DNA of 64,000 nt from Streptomyces poonensis (GCF_014650915.1 NZ_BMVW01000003.1:533384-597383); one strand, 5' to 3'; positions 1-8,440 are shown, counted from the first letter of the stretch. The notes: a model not told the origin generated them from the sequence alone. Numbers and translations are program-made.

Positions 1-658
1 CCAGGACGTACGCGCGGTCGGCGAGCCGGAGCGCGATCGCGGCGTTCTGCTCGACCAGCAGCACGGACGTGCCCTGGTCGTTGATCTCCCGCACGGTGTC
101 GGCGATCCGCTCGGCCATCAGCGGGGCGAGCCCGAGGGACGGCTCGTCGAGGAGCAGCACCTTCGGGGCGGCCATCAGGGCGCGCCCGACGGCGAGCATC
201 TGCTGTTCGCCGCCGGAGAGGAGGCCCGCGTGCTGCTGGGCGCGCTCTGCGAGGACGGGGAAGAGCTCGTGCACGCGGCGCAGGGCCGCCGCCCGTGCCG
301 TACGCCCTCCGGAGCTGCCGAAGGTGCCGGCGCGCAGGTTGTCGGCCACGGTCATCCGCGCGAACACCTGCCGCCCCTCCGGCACCTGGCACACCCCGGC
401 GGCGACCACGCGGTCGGGCGGCAGCCCGTCGAGCCGCCGGTCCCCGAGGCTCACCGTGCCGCCGGTGACCGTGCCCCCGTGGAAGGCGAGGGTGCGGCTG
501 ACGGCCCGCAACAGCGTCGTCTTGCCCGCGCCGTTGCCGCCGAGCACCGTCACCACGGCCCCCTCGGGCACCTCCAGCGACACCTCGCGCAGCGCGCGTA
601 CGGGTCCGTATCCCACCGAGAGGTCCCGTACGACGAGACCCGCGCCGCCACCGCCCAT
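1..658 (-). CDS. livF: Branched-chain amino acid ABC transporter ATP-binding protein (LivF type), 3' end beyond window
   Basis: Cytoplasmic ATPase of a high-affinity branched-chain amino acid importer. The reverse-strand frame from ATG 658 reads a Walker A (GGNGAGKTT), a VCQVPEGRQVFARMTV segment typical of LivF, the ABC signature LSGGEQQML and Walker B (KVLLLDEPSLGLAP) followed by the H-loop-side LLVEQN. The C-terminus runs off the left edge, so only about 219 of roughly 235 residues are present. GGGAG lies 5 nt before the ATG. The rest of the liv operon should lie to the left. A PucR-type regulator is divergent on the other side. LivF rather than LivG is inferred from the compact PEGR region. 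Confidence 0.9.
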   Translation of the reverse strand, partial: MGGGGAGLVVRDLSVGYGPVRALREVSLEVPEGAVVTVLGGNGAGKTTLLRAVSRTLAFHGGTVTGGTVSLGDRRLDGLPPDRVVAAGVCQVPEGRQVFARMTVADNLRAGTFGSSGGRTARAAALRRVHELFPVLAERAQQHAGLLSGGEQQMLAVGRALMAAPKVLLLDEPSLGLAPLMAERIADTVREINDQGTSVLLVEQNAAIALRLADRAYVL

Positions 659-676
659 GTGTCTCCCTGCTCTCAC

Positions 677-732
677 CCGAAGTGCCGATGTGCCGATGTG
701 CCGAAGTGCCGAAGTGCCGAAGTGCCGATGTG
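677..732. repeat. Seven tandem copies of an 8-bp unit in the livF upstream region
   Basis: Seven uninterrupted octamers, CCGAAGTG or CCGATGTG, occupy 677-732. They are followed by two copies of CCGTTCCGTG (about 741-760). The array starts 19 bp upstream of the livF start, inside the 263-bp gap that separates livF from the divergent regulator at 922. No other element was recognised in this gap. Copy number in such a short perfect array is likely to vary between strains. Confidence 0.85.
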
Positions 733-921
733 CCCGGAGCCGTTCCGTGCCGTTCCGTGCTTGTGTCGCGCTCACGACAGCACCGCCGTGTCGGGCCCGT
801 CCACGGGCCGGTGCGGAATCGCTGCGGGTGACCAGCGGGCCCGCCCGCGCGTTGTGCGCGCGCACAACACCGCGTGTCAGGGGCCTGCGCGGCGCGGTGA
901 CCCGATGGCATCCTCCGGGCC

Positions 922-2118
922 ATGGGAGCGCGCAGAAGGCGTACCGGCCATGACTGGAAGCTGCTCGCGGAGTCCTGCGCGGCGCTGCTGGAGCGGGTGC
1001 CCGAGCTCGTCGACGAGCACCTGCGACGGCTCGCCGAGCACTCCTCCGTCTACGGGCGGGCGATCCCGTACGACCAGCACTGGCGGGAGGCCGAGGACGC
1101 GATACGGATCGGCATCGAGACGATCTCGGCGGCCCCGGACGCACCGCGCCGCGATCTCGCGTACGCGGAGGACACCGGCCGTCGCCGGGCCCAGCAGGGG
1201 CTGCCCCTGGAACTGCTGGTGCACGCCTACCGCAGTGCGGGCTACCTGGTCTGGGACGCGCTGCTGGAGGGGCCGGCCGCCCGGGAGCCGGAGCGGCTGC
1301 GGGCCCTGCTGCGGTCGGCCACCATGGTGTGGTCGGCGGTGGACGCGCAGGCCGCGGCGGCGTCGGAGGCGTACCGGGCGACCGAGCGGGAACTGCGGCA
1401 GCGCACCGACGAGCAGGTGCAGGCGCTGCTGGACGCCCTGCTGGAGGGGCACGCCGCGCCGGGGCTCGCGGCGCGGGCGGCGGCGGGCCTGGACCTGCCG
1501 GAGCACGGGCGGTACGCGGTGGTGGTGCTGCGCGCGGAACGCCGGGAGACCTTCCACCGGCCGCTGCGGGGCGCCGGGTTCCGCTTCGTCTGGCGGATGC
1601 GCACGGACCGCGAGGTCGGCGTGGTGGCGCTGGCCGAGGGGCAGGACCTCGACGGGGTGGCCCGGGTGCTGACGGAGCGCTCCTCCGGGCCCGGCGGGAT
1701 CAGCCCCGTGGTGGGCGGCCTCGCCGAACTCGGCCCGGCCCGGCGGCTGGCCGAGCTGGCGCTGCGCACCTGCCCGCCGGACGCGCCGGAGGTCGTACGG
1801 CTGGACCGGCGGATGCCCACGGCCCTGGTGGTGAGCCAGCCGGAGCTGGCGGACCGGCTGGTGGCGGACGTCCTCGGGGCGCTGCTGGAGCTGGAGCCGG
1901 CGGACCGGGCGGTACTGCTGGAGACCCTGGACGTGTGGCTGGCCTGCGAGGGGTCGGCGGGGCGGGCCGCGGGACGGCTGTACTGCCACCGCAACACGGT
2001 CTTCAACCGGCTGCGGCGCCTGGAACAGCTGACGTCGCGGTCGCTGGCGCGGCCCCGGGACCTGATCGAGATGACGCTGGCGCTGGACGCGTACCGGCTG
2101 TCGGGGGCGGCGCGGTGA
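922..2118 (+). CDS. PucR/CdaR-type helix-turn-helix transcriptional regulator
   Basis: A 398-residue regulator. The N-terminal 170 residues are helical (motif QGLPLELLVHAYRSAGYLVWD) and resemble the RsbRD-like N-terminal sensor region often found in Streptomyces PucR proteins. The C-terminus carries the PucR-type helix-turn-helix LYCHRNTVFNRLRRLEQL (about residues 353-370), preceded by a LETLDVWLACEGSAGRAA helix. The effector is not predictable. The gene is divergent from livF, so transporter control is possible. The ATG at 922 has no convincing Shine-Dalgarno sequence, so the exact start is uncertain. The stop codon lies inside a strong hairpin. Confidence 0.85.
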   Translation: MGARRRRTGHDWKLLAESCAALLERVPELVDEHLRRLAEHSSVYGRAIPYDQHWREAEDAIRIGIETISAAPDAPRRDLAYAEDTGRRRAQQGLPLELLVHAYRSAGYLVWDALLEGPAAREPERLRALLRSATMVWSAVDAQAAAASEAYRATERELRQRTDEQVQALLDALLEGHAAPGLAARAAAGLDLPEHGRYAVVVLRAERRETFHRPLRGAGFRFVWRMRTDREVGVVALAEGQDLDGVARVLTERSSGPGGISPVVGGLAELGPARRLAELALRTCPPDAPEVVRLDRRMPTALVVSQPELADRLVADVLGALLELEPADRAVLLETLDVWLACEGSAGRAAGRLYCHRNTVFNRLRRLEQLTSRSLARPRDLIEMTLALDAYRLSGAAR

Positions 2119-2138
2119 GGGAGGCGCTCCCTCACCGC
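2112..2138. terminator. Bidirectional hairpin between the PucR-type gene and glycerate kinase
   Basis: A perfect 11-bp inverted repeat (GCGGTGAGGGA at 2112-2122, TCCCTCACCGC at 2128-2138) with a 5-nt loop. It sits between two convergent genes and includes the stop codon of the regulator. There is no T-run, as is usual for Streptomyces terminators. Confidence 0.75.
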
Positions 2139-2181
2139 TTCCGCCCGTACGTCCGCCTGTCCCGGGCGGGCGAGGACCGGG

Positions 2182-3306
2182 TCAGCCCACGAAGTCCCGC
2201 GCGATCCGCTCCGCCACGTCCTCCAGGATCGGCCCCGCCTCCGCGATGCACCGCTGGACGTCCGGCTCGACGTCGGTGAGCGGGTAGGCGCGGCGGATAC
2301 CGGCCCCGCCGAGCGCCTCCGGCGCCAGCGCGAGGCGCCCGCAGACCGCGACGACCTCCTTGCCTGCGGCGCGCGCGGCGGCGGCGACACCCGCGGGCGC
2401 CTTGCCGTGCAGGGTCTGCTCGTCGAGGGAGCCCTCGCCGGTGATCACCAGGGTGGCCCGTTCCAGCGCGGGCGCGAAGCCCAGCACGTCGAGCATGACC
2501 TCGATGCCGGGCCGGAAGCGGGCGCCGAGGAGGAGCGCCCCGTACCCGATCCCGCCGGCGGCACCGGCGCCGGGCGCGCCGGCGTACTCGGCGGCCTTCG
2601 GGCCGACCGCTTTCTCCAGGACCGCCGCGAAGTGGGCCAGCGCCTCGTCGAGCACCGCCACGTCCTCGGGGCTCGCCCCCTTCTGCGGCCCGTACACGGC
2701 GGGCGCGCCCTTGGGGCCGGTCAGCGGGTTGTCGACGTCGCTCGCGAGTACGAACCCGACGTCGGCGAGGCGGGGGTCGAGCCCGGACAGATCGGCGGTC
2801 GCCAGGTCGCGCAGCGCCCCGCCCCCGGGCCCGACGGGCCGTCCGTCCGCGTCCAGGAAGCGCGCCCCGAGCGCGGCGAGCATGCCGGCGCCGCCGTCGG
2901 TGGTGGCGCTGCCGCCCACGCCGAACACGATGGTGCCGGCTCCGGCGTCCAGCGCGGCGCGCAGCAGTTCGCCCGATCCGTACGTCGACGCGGTGAGCGG
3001 GGCGAGGACCCCGGCGGGCAGCCGCTGGAGCCCGCTGGCCTCGGCCATCTCCACCACGGCCGTGTCGCCGCGCAGGGCGTACGCCGCCGTGACGGGCTCG
3101 CCGAGCGGCCCCGCGACCTGGATCTCGCGCCGCTCGAACCCGGCGGCGACCGCCGCGTCCACGGTTCCGTCGCCGCCGTCGGCCACGGGCAGCGCCTCGA
3201 CGGCGAGCCCGGGGACGGCCCGGCGCAGTCCCGCGGTCACCCTCTCGGCGACCTGGACGGCGGTCAGCGAACCCTTGAACTTGTCAGCGGCGATCAGCAC
3301 GCGCAC
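2182..3306 (-). CDS. glxK: Glycerate kinase (GlxK/GarK family)
   Basis: Phosphorylates D-glycerate with ATP, feeding glyoxylate and photorespiration-like carbon into glycolysis. The 374 residues match the usual family length. The N-terminus MRVLIAADKFKGSLTAVQVA, the LPVADGGDGTVDA loop and IVFGVGGSATTDGGAGMLAALG are diagnostic, and the later VITGEGSLDEQTLHGKAP segment is the conserved C-terminal motif. The start is GTG 3306, with GAGGGG about 8 nt upstream. It converges with the PucR-type gene. The 112 bp upstream (3307-3418) show nothing else recognisable. Confidence 0.95.
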   Translation of the reverse strand: MRVLIAADKFKGSLTAVQVAERVTAGLRRAVPGLAVEALPVADGGDGTVDAAVAAGFERREIQVAGPLGEPVTAAYALRGDTAVVEMAEASGLQRLPAGVLAPLTASTYGSGELLRAALDAGAGTIVFGVGGSATTDGGAGMLAALGARFLDADGRPVGPGGGALRDLATADLSGLDPRLADVGFVLASDVDNPLTGPKGAPAVYGPQKGASPEDVAVLDEALAHFAAVLEKAVGPKAAEYAGAPGAGAAGGIGYGALLLGARFRPGIEVMLDVLGFAPALERATLVITGEGSLDEQTLHGKAPAGVAAAARAAGKEVVAVCGRLALAPEALGGAGIRRAYPLTDVEPDVQRCIAEAGPILEDVAERIARDFVG

Positions 3307-3418
3307 CTTGCATTCCCCTCGCTACTCGGGCCTTGCACATGTCAAGGCAGTCGCGCCGCTGTGACCTTAACCGGAGGAGGGCACCGCTGCCCAGGGTGGA
3401 CGTCCCTCGACCGGAGAC

Positions 3419-3658
3419 TCACTCCGGGAGTGCCCCGCCCCGGGAGTGGTCGTAGATCTGGTGTGCCGTGGGGCCGTTGCCGCGCTTCATGGTGATGTGC
3501 TCCATCACATCCTCGAGGACGTCGAAGTCCCCGGTCAGGACGCTCACGTCGCCGGCCCCGACGACGGGCGCGGGGGGCTTGGCGTGGGCGGAGGCGGCGG
3601 GGAGGAGGACGGTGAGGGACGAGACGGCGAGCACGATCGCACGGCGCAGCTTGTTCAT
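3419..3658 (-). CDS. Small secreted protein of unknown function
   Basis: A 79-residue protein with a clear Sec signal peptide: basic MNKLRRAI, a hydrophobic stretch VLAVSSLTVLLPAASA, and a likely cleavage after AHA near residue 26. The mature part is about 53 residues, contains GDVSVLTGDFDVLEDVMEHITMK and has no cysteine. AGGAG lies 6 nt before ATG 3658. I do not recognise a family. It stands alone between glxK and the ADP-ribosylglycohydrolase. The 247-bp gap to 3905 is comparatively AT-rich and holds two copies of TTGACGCG (3809-3816 and 3832-3839) of unknown meaning. Confidence 0.7.
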   Translation of the reverse strand: MNKLRRAIVLAVSSLTVLLPAASAHAKPPAPVVGAGDVSVLTGDFDVLEDVMEHITMKRGNGPTAHQIYDHSRGGALPE

Positions 3659-3905
3659 GACGCTCCTGAGGGGAGTGCGTGCAGTTTCCGGCGGCGTCGC
3701 GGTGATCGGCGGCCGGCCGGAACCAAGCGGACGACCGGCAGTAAACCAGACGAACATCTCATGCTGTTGTGGAAAGGGACGAAAGTTAACCCGGAAGTGG
3801 CCACCGGGTTGACGCGGATACGAAAGCGGAGTTGACGCGCGCGGAGCCCGCGCTGAGTCGCCCCGCAGCCGCCCCGGATCCGGCACGCCGGTGTACACCG
3901 GAGGT

Positions 3906-4994
3906 ATGACCCTTGTGGGCACCGAGTTCCCCGACCGCGTCCTCGGGGGCTGGCTGGGCCGGATCGCGGGCAACATGCTCGGCAAACCGGTCGAGCGGGG
4001 CGACCACTGGACGCGGGAGCGCATCGACCGCTATCTGCGGCAGGCCGGCGCCCTGCCGCTCACCGACTACCTCCCGGAGCCCGTCAGTGAGAGCGACGGG
4101 CTCGCGCTGCGCCCGGAGTGGCGCGCCTGCGTCCGCGGCCGGATCCACGGCAGCTGCCGCGACGACGACGTGGACTACGCGATCCTCGGCCTGGACCTCC
4201 TGGAGACGCACGGCTTCGGCTTCACCACCGAGCAGGTCGGCGACCTGTGGCTGCTGCGGCTGCCGTATCTGCAGACGTTCACGGCGGAGCGGGCCGCGTA
4301 CCGCAATCTCACCACCGGCCTGAAACCGCCGCTCACCGCCACGTACGACAACCCGTACCAGGAGTGGATCGGTGCCCTCATCCGCGCCGACATCCATGGC
4401 TGGACGCACCCGGGCGACCCCCGCCGCGCGGCCGCGTCGGCGCGCCGGGACGCGGTGCTCTCGCACACCGGGAACGGCGTGTACGGCGCGATGTGGGCGG
4501 CGGCCCTGATCGCGGCCGCGTTCACCGCGCCCGCCGTGCGCCCCGCCCTCGACACGGCCCTCACGGTGATCCCGGCGGGCAGCCGCCTCGCCCGCACCGT
4601 GCGCCGGGTGCTCACCCTCCACGAGGCCGGGCTCGGCTGGGAGGACACCCTGGACACGCTGGCCGGGGAGACCGCCGGGCTCGGCTGGATCCACACGGTC
4701 CCGAACGCCGCGGTCCTCACGGCGGGCCTGCTGTACGGCGCCGGGGACTTCACCAGGACGGTCGCCCTCACCGTACGCGGCGGGCTCGACACCGACTCCA
4801 ACGGCGCGACCGCGGGCTCGGTGGCCGGCGTGCTGTGCGGAGCCGGGGCGATCCCGCCCCAGTGGACGGATCCCCTGCGGGACACGGTGCGCAGCGCGGT
4901 CTTCGGGTTCGACGGGGTGCGGATCAGCGAACTGGCGGAACGGACGGTGCGGCTGGTGGCGCACGGTCCGGACGCGCCGGGTTCGAACTGCTGA
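3906..4994 (+). CDS. ADP-ribosylglycohydrolase family protein
   Basis: A DraG/ARH-type hydrolase expected to cleave ADP-ribose from proteins or small molecules using a binuclear metal centre. About 362 residues. It shows the N-terminal GGWLGRIAGNMLGKPVE motif, a central metal-site segment CRDDDVDYAILGLDLLE, and the C-terminal GGLDTDSNGATAGSVAGVLCGA motif that supplies the remaining metal ligands. ATG 3906 is only 1 nt from a GGAGG at 3900-3904. GTG 3915, in the same frame and 10 nt from that site, is the better-spaced start; GTG 3891 is a third option. A sirtuin and a macrodomain protein elsewhere in the window also handle ADP-ribose. Confidence 0.85.
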   Translation: MTLVGTEFPDRVLGGWLGRIAGNMLGKPVERGDHWTRERIDRYLRQAGALPLTDYLPEPVSESDGLALRPEWRACVRGRIHGSCRDDDVDYAILGLDLLETHGFGFTTEQVGDLWLLRLPYLQTFTAERAAYRNLTTGLKPPLTATYDNPYQEWIGALIRADIHGWTHPGDPRRAAASARRDAVLSHTGNGVYGAMWAAALIAAAFTAPAVRPALDTALTVIPAGSRLARTVRRVLTLHEAGLGWEDTLDTLAGETAGLGWIHTVPNAAVLTAGLLYGAGDFTRTVALTVRGGLDTDSNGATAGSVAGVLCGAGAIPPQWTDPLRDTVRSAVFGFDGVRISELAERTVRLVAHGPDAPGSNC

Positions 4995-5102
4995 CTGGTC
5001 GCTGTTTCGAGCGGTCGTCGCGGGCACCGCGACACCGCCGGGTCCGTACCTCGTTGGCCATGCCGTGAAGGACCTCGTTGGGGATCCCGCGGAGGCCGCG
5101 GG

Positions 5103-7757
5103 ATGAGCCGCTGGTGGCGATGTGCCCGTACGGCCGTCTGGCACGCGGTGCTGGAGCAGTCGCGCAACCGTTCGGCGCTGGTGCTGGCGGTGTTCTTCGT
5201 GCCGTTGTGGCTGTGCCTCGCCCATCTGGTGCTGCCCGCGGATCCGGTGCTGTTCCTGCTGCGTGCGGCGGACCGGCCGGTGCGGCTCGACGCGAACGCG
5301 GTCGCCGAACTGTCGGGGGCCCTGCACTCGCTCACCCTGGTCGTCGGTTTCATGATGTTCCTGTCCACCAGCCGGTCCGCGGTCTTCTACCGCCGGCTGG
5401 CCACGGCCGGCTGTCCGCGCTCCTGCCTGGTGCCGGCGCAGGGCTCCGTGCTGCTGATGTGGGCCGCGCCGACCGCCGCGTACGCCACCGCGTGGGTGTG
5501 CTTCTTCCGGCAGCCGGAGCGGGTCGACGTCCTGGCGGCCGCCCTCTGCGTCGGCGCCCTCGTCTACGGCGCGGCCGGCATCCTGCTGGCCACGCTCACC
5601 CGCAGCGAACTCGCGGGCCTGTTCACGGTCACCGTGGTCGGCTTCGTCGACCTGACCCTGCAGAACCCGGTCGCCAACTCCTGCGCGGACAGTCCCGTGG
5701 TGCGCCTGCTGCCGGCGTACGGCGCGATGCAGTCCGCCGTCTCCGCCGTCAGCACCGGCGGCACCCCGTGGGAGCACCTGCTGCTGGGGCTGTGGTGGGC
5801 GGCCGTGCTGTCCCTGGCCGCTCTCGTCGTCTTCACGGCGCGTACCGGCGGCCGGAAGGCAGCACCGGCCGCGCGACGGCCGGTCCCCGGCGGGTCTGCG
5901 CGGGAACGTTCGTCCGGCCCCGGGCCTGCGGACCGTTCGCCCGGCGGCCCGGCGCGGGCGTACCGGCTGGCCGGGATCACCGATCCGGAGGTGCGCGCCG
6001 GGTACGAGGCCTGCCGTCGGCTGGTGCGGCGCTCCCGCCGTCTGGACAGCGCGATCGTGCAGCTCTTCCCGCCCGGACTGCGGCCGCTGCTGTGGGCGAT
6101 GTACGGCTACGGGCGCACTCTCGACGGCGTCGCGGACGCCCCGGACGACACACCGCGGCGGCGGGCGGAGCGGGTGGGCGCCCACAGCCGCGCCCTGGAG
6201 ACCGACCTGCGGCACGGCCGCAGCGACGACCCGGTGCGCGCGGCGCTGGTCGACGCGGTCTGGCGCTGGGACCTGCCCGCCGACGACCTGTCGGTCATGG
6301 CCGCCGGGCACCGGCTGGACGCGGCGCGCGAGACCCGCCTGCTCACCTGGGAGGACTGGCACGCGTACTGGGACGGGCTGTCGTTCCCGTTCGGCGTCTC
6401 CCGGCTGCCGGCCCTGCTCAGCGGCCCGGGCATGGCCTTCACCGCGGAGGACGCCGACGCGCTGCACCGCTGGAGCGACGCGCACAACCTCGTCGACGCC
6501 CTGCGCGACCTGCGGGAGGACGCCCGGCAGGGCTTCGTCCAGCTGCCGCACGCCGTCCTGGAGGAGTACGCGGTCACCGCCGACGACCTGCGGCAGCCCC
6601 GGTCCAGCGAGCGTGTCACCGCCCTGGTGAACGCCCTGGCGGACCGGGCCGACGCATGGCTGGACCAGGCCGCGTGCCTCGGGGGGCAGCATCCGCCCGC
6701 GGCGGCGGCCTGGCGCACGGTCGTGGCGCTGCAACGGCTCGAACTGAACCGGATGCGGCGCCGTCCGGGACGGCTGCGGCACCGCGTCCGGCCGGGCACG
6801 GCCGCCCCGGGCCGGGACCGCCACCCGTTCACCACGGCGGACCGGATCCGCTTCCACTGTCTTCTGCTGGCGGGCCGGCTGCGCGTCGCCCGCGCCTGGC
6901 GACGCGCGCGGACGGCGGCCGCCACACCGCCCGCCGTGCTGCCGGTCCCCGTGCCCCGGGCCGCCACCGCGGACCACCCCGCCGCCCGGACCGGCCCGCT
7001 GCCGCCCGCGCCGCACCCGGACGGTGCCCGCCCGCCGCGGCTGCCCGCCGACCGGCTGCCCCGGCATGTGGCGATCACCATGGACGGCAGCGGACGGTGG
7101 GCCACCGAACGCGGTCTGTCCCGCGGCGACGGGCACCGCGCCGGCGGCCGGGCCCTGCGCGACATCGTGTACGGCGCGCTGGAGATCGGCCTGCCGTACC
7201 TGAGCGTGTACGCGCTGTCCGCCGGGAACCGGGCCTGCGCCACGGCGGACTCCGGCACCCTGCTGCGTGTGCTCCGCACCGGGCTGGACCTGCGGACGGA
7301 GGAGCTCTGGCAGCGCGACGTGCGGCTGGTGTGGTCCGGTTCGGCCGACGGACTCCCCGCCGGCCTGGTCCGGGACCTCGACGACACGGTGCACGCCACC
7401 CGGGACCGCGCCGGCCTCACCCTCAACCTCTGCCTCAACCACGGCGGACGCGACGAGATCACCCGGGCGGTCCGCGCCCTGGCCGCGCAGGCCGTACGCG
7501 GTGAGCTCACCCCCGAGCGCATCACCGCGCGCCATGTGGGCCGCCAGCTGCACCGGCCCGAGCTGCCCGACGTGGACCTCCTGGTGCGTACGGCCGGGGA
7601 ACAGCGCACCTCCGACTTCCTCACCTGGCAGTCCGTCCACGCCGAACTCGTCTTCCTGGACACCCTCTGGCCCGACGCCGACCGCACGCACCTGTGGACG
7701 GCCGTGCGCACGTACACCGGCCGGGAACGCCGCTTCGGGGCCGGGACCGGCCGGTGA
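5103..7757 (+). CDS. Three-module membrane / squalene-phytoene-synthase-like / cis-prenyltransferase-like fusion protein
   Basis: An 884-residue protein with GGAGG 7 nt before ATG 5103. Residues 1-250 contain about six hydrophobic helices resembling an ABC-2-type membrane domain. A Pro/Gly/Arg-rich linker follows. Residues 287-600 resemble squalene/phytoene synthases: YGRTLDGVADAPDD at 335-348 (a DxxxD in place of DDxxD) and the second Asp motif DLREDARQGFVQLP at 469-482. After another Pro-rich linker, residues 650-880 are a UppS-like cis-prenyltransferase: MDGSGRWATERGL (660), NHGGRDEI (779), LLVRTAGEQRTSDFLTWQ (826) and ELVFLDTLWPD. The usual NGRWA asparagine is serine, and the ENWxRP block is replaced by GNRACA. 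A membrane-anchored prenyl-chain or head-to-middle coupling enzyme is plausible but unproven. No other terpenoid gene is adjacent. Confidence 0.85.
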   Translation: MSRWWRCARTAVWHAVLEQSRNRSALVLAVFFVPLWLCLAHLVLPADPVLFLLRAADRPVRLDANAVAELSGALHSLTLVVGFMMFLSTSRSAVFYRRLATAGCPRSCLVPAQGSVLLMWAAPTAAYATAWVCFFRQPERVDVLAAALCVGALVYGAAGILLATLTRSELAGLFTVTVVGFVDLTLQNPVANSCADSPVVRLLPAYGAMQSAVSAVSTGGTPWEHLLLGLWWAAVLSLAALVVFTARTGGRKAAPAARRPVPGGSARERSSGPGPADRSPGGPARAYRLAGITDPEVRAGYEACRRLVRRSRRLDSAIVQLFPPGLRPLLWAMYGYGRTLDGVADAPDDTPRRRAERVGAHSRALETDLRHGRSDDPVRAALVDAVWRWDLPADDLSVMAAGHRLDAARETRLLTWEDWHAYWDGLSFPFGVSRLPALLSGPGMAFTAEDADALHRWSDAHNLVDALRDLREDARQGFVQLPHAVLEEYAVTADDLRQPRSSERVTALVNALADRADAWLDQAACLGGQHPPAAAAWRTVVALQRLELNRMRRRPGRLRHRVRPGTAAPGRDRHPFTTADRIRFHCLLLAGRLRVARAWRRARTAAATPPAVLPVPVPRAATADHPAARTGPLPPAPHPDGARPPRLPADRLPRHVAITMDGSGRWATERGLSRGDGHRAGGRALRDIVYGALEIGLPYLSVYALSAGNRACATADSGTLLRVLRTGLDLRTEELWQRDVRLVWSGSADGLPAGLVRDLDDTVHATRDRAGLTLNLCLNHGGRDEITRAVRALAAQAVRGELTPERITARHVGRQLHRPELPDVDLLVRTAGEQRTSDFLTWQSVHAELVFLDTLWPDADRTHLWTAVRTYTGRERRFGAGTGR

Positions 7758-7808
7758 CTCCGGCGGCGGGTCGGCGCCGGTGACTCCGGCGCCGGGTCCG
7801 GCCGGTGA
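7751..7808. repeat. Tandem repeat (25-26 bp) containing the stop codon of the fusion gene
   Basis: CCGGTGACTCCGGCG begins at 7751 and again 26 bp later, and a partial third copy CCGGTGAGG follows 25 bp after that. The TGA of the first copy (7755-7757) is the stop codon of the three-module gene. It resembles the stop-embedded arrays at 50286, 56487 and 59345. Confidence 0.7.
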
Positions 7809-7841
7809 GGAGGAAGGACGCAAGTCGTCACCGTGGCTGGA

Positions 7842-7847
7842 TACCCT
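7842..7847 (+). promoter_or_regulatory. Leaderless -10 box (TACCCT) for the Nudix gene
   Basis: TACCCT ends 6 nt before ATG 7854, with no well-placed Shine-Dalgarno sequence. A -10 at this spacing puts transcription start at or next to the start codon, a common arrangement for leaderless Streptomyces genes. No convincing -35 was seen. Confidence 0.5.
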
Positions 7848-7853
7848 TCCTGG

Positions 7854-8399
7854 ATGACGACCTCGGACACCACCACGCAGAACACCCCGAACACCCCCCA
7901 GGACTTCGCCGCGTACATCGCGAGCCTTCCCCGTGTGCTCGCCGGTGCCGCCGCGCTCTTCCGTGACGCCGAGGGCCGGGTGCTGCTCGTCGAGCCGAAC
8001 TACCGGGAGGGCTGGGCGCTGCCGGGCGGCACGGTGGAGTCGGACGACGGGGAGAGCCCGCGGCAGGGGGCGCGCCGCGAGACCGCCGAGGAGATCGGGC
8101 TCGACGTCGAGCCGGGCCGGCTGCTCGCGGTGGACTGGGTGACCGGAGCCGGGCGCCCGCCGCTGGTGGCGTACCTGTACGACGGCGGGGTGCTCGGCGA
8201 GGACGACTTCAAGGCGATCGTCCTGCAGGAGGAGGAACTGCTGTCCTGGCGGCTCGTGCCCCGCGAGGAGCTGACCGCGTACCTGCCGGGCTCGCTCGGC
8301 CGCCGGGTGCTGGCCGCGCTCGATGTCCTGGCGGAGGGCTCGGGGACGGCGGAGCTGGAGAACGGGCACCGGGTGGGCGGCCACCGGGTGGACGGATAA
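7854..8399 (+). CDS. Nudix hydrolase
   Basis: Cytoplasmic hydrolase of a nucleoside-diphosphate-linked substrate. 181 residues from ATG 7854. The Nudix box reads GGTVESDDGESPRQGARRET followed directly by AEEIGL, two residues longer than the canonical box between the first glycine and the first glutamate, with REx2EE intact. The preceding strand is RVLLVEPNYREGWALPGG. The exact substrate cannot be told. GTG 7833 would add seven residues but lacks a well-spaced ribosome site, so the leaderless ATG is preferred. The sirtuin gene follows 41 bp later with its own -10 box. Confidence 0.85.
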   Translation: MTTSDTTTQNTPNTPQDFAAYIASLPRVLAGAAALFRDAEGRVLLVEPNYREGWALPGGTVESDDGESPRQGARRETAEEIGLDVEPGRLLAVDWVTGAGRPPLVAYLYDGGVLGEDDFKAIVLQEEELLSWRLVPREELTAYLPGSLGRRVLAALDVLAEGSGTAELENGHRVGGHRVDG

Positions 8400-8427
8400 C
8401 CGTTCGCCGGGCCCTTCCGGTCCCCCC

Positions 8428-8433
8428 TACCCT
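8428..8433 (+). promoter_or_regulatory. Leaderless -10 box (TACCCT) for the sirtuin gene
   Basis: TACCCT is followed by exactly 7 nt and then ATG 8441, with no Shine-Dalgarno sequence. The same hexamer and nearly the same spacing occur before the preceding Nudix gene, so the two are probably transcribed independently as leaderless messages. Confidence 0.5.
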
Positions 8434-8440
8434 CGACCCC

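Noticed and set aside
5842..6010. A gene boundary between the membrane domain and the prenyl-synthase-like domain of the fusion protein
   Set aside because: No stop codon, no ribosome site and no good internal start were found in the linker region, so a single protein is the simplest reading.
3786..8384. A 1532-codon open frame on the minus strand spanning three plus-strand genes
   Set aside because: It lies opposite genes with clear families (ADP-ribosylglycohydrolase, fusion protein, Nudix), is rich in Arg, Pro, Gly and Val without domain motifs, and is the expected shadow of third-position GC bias.
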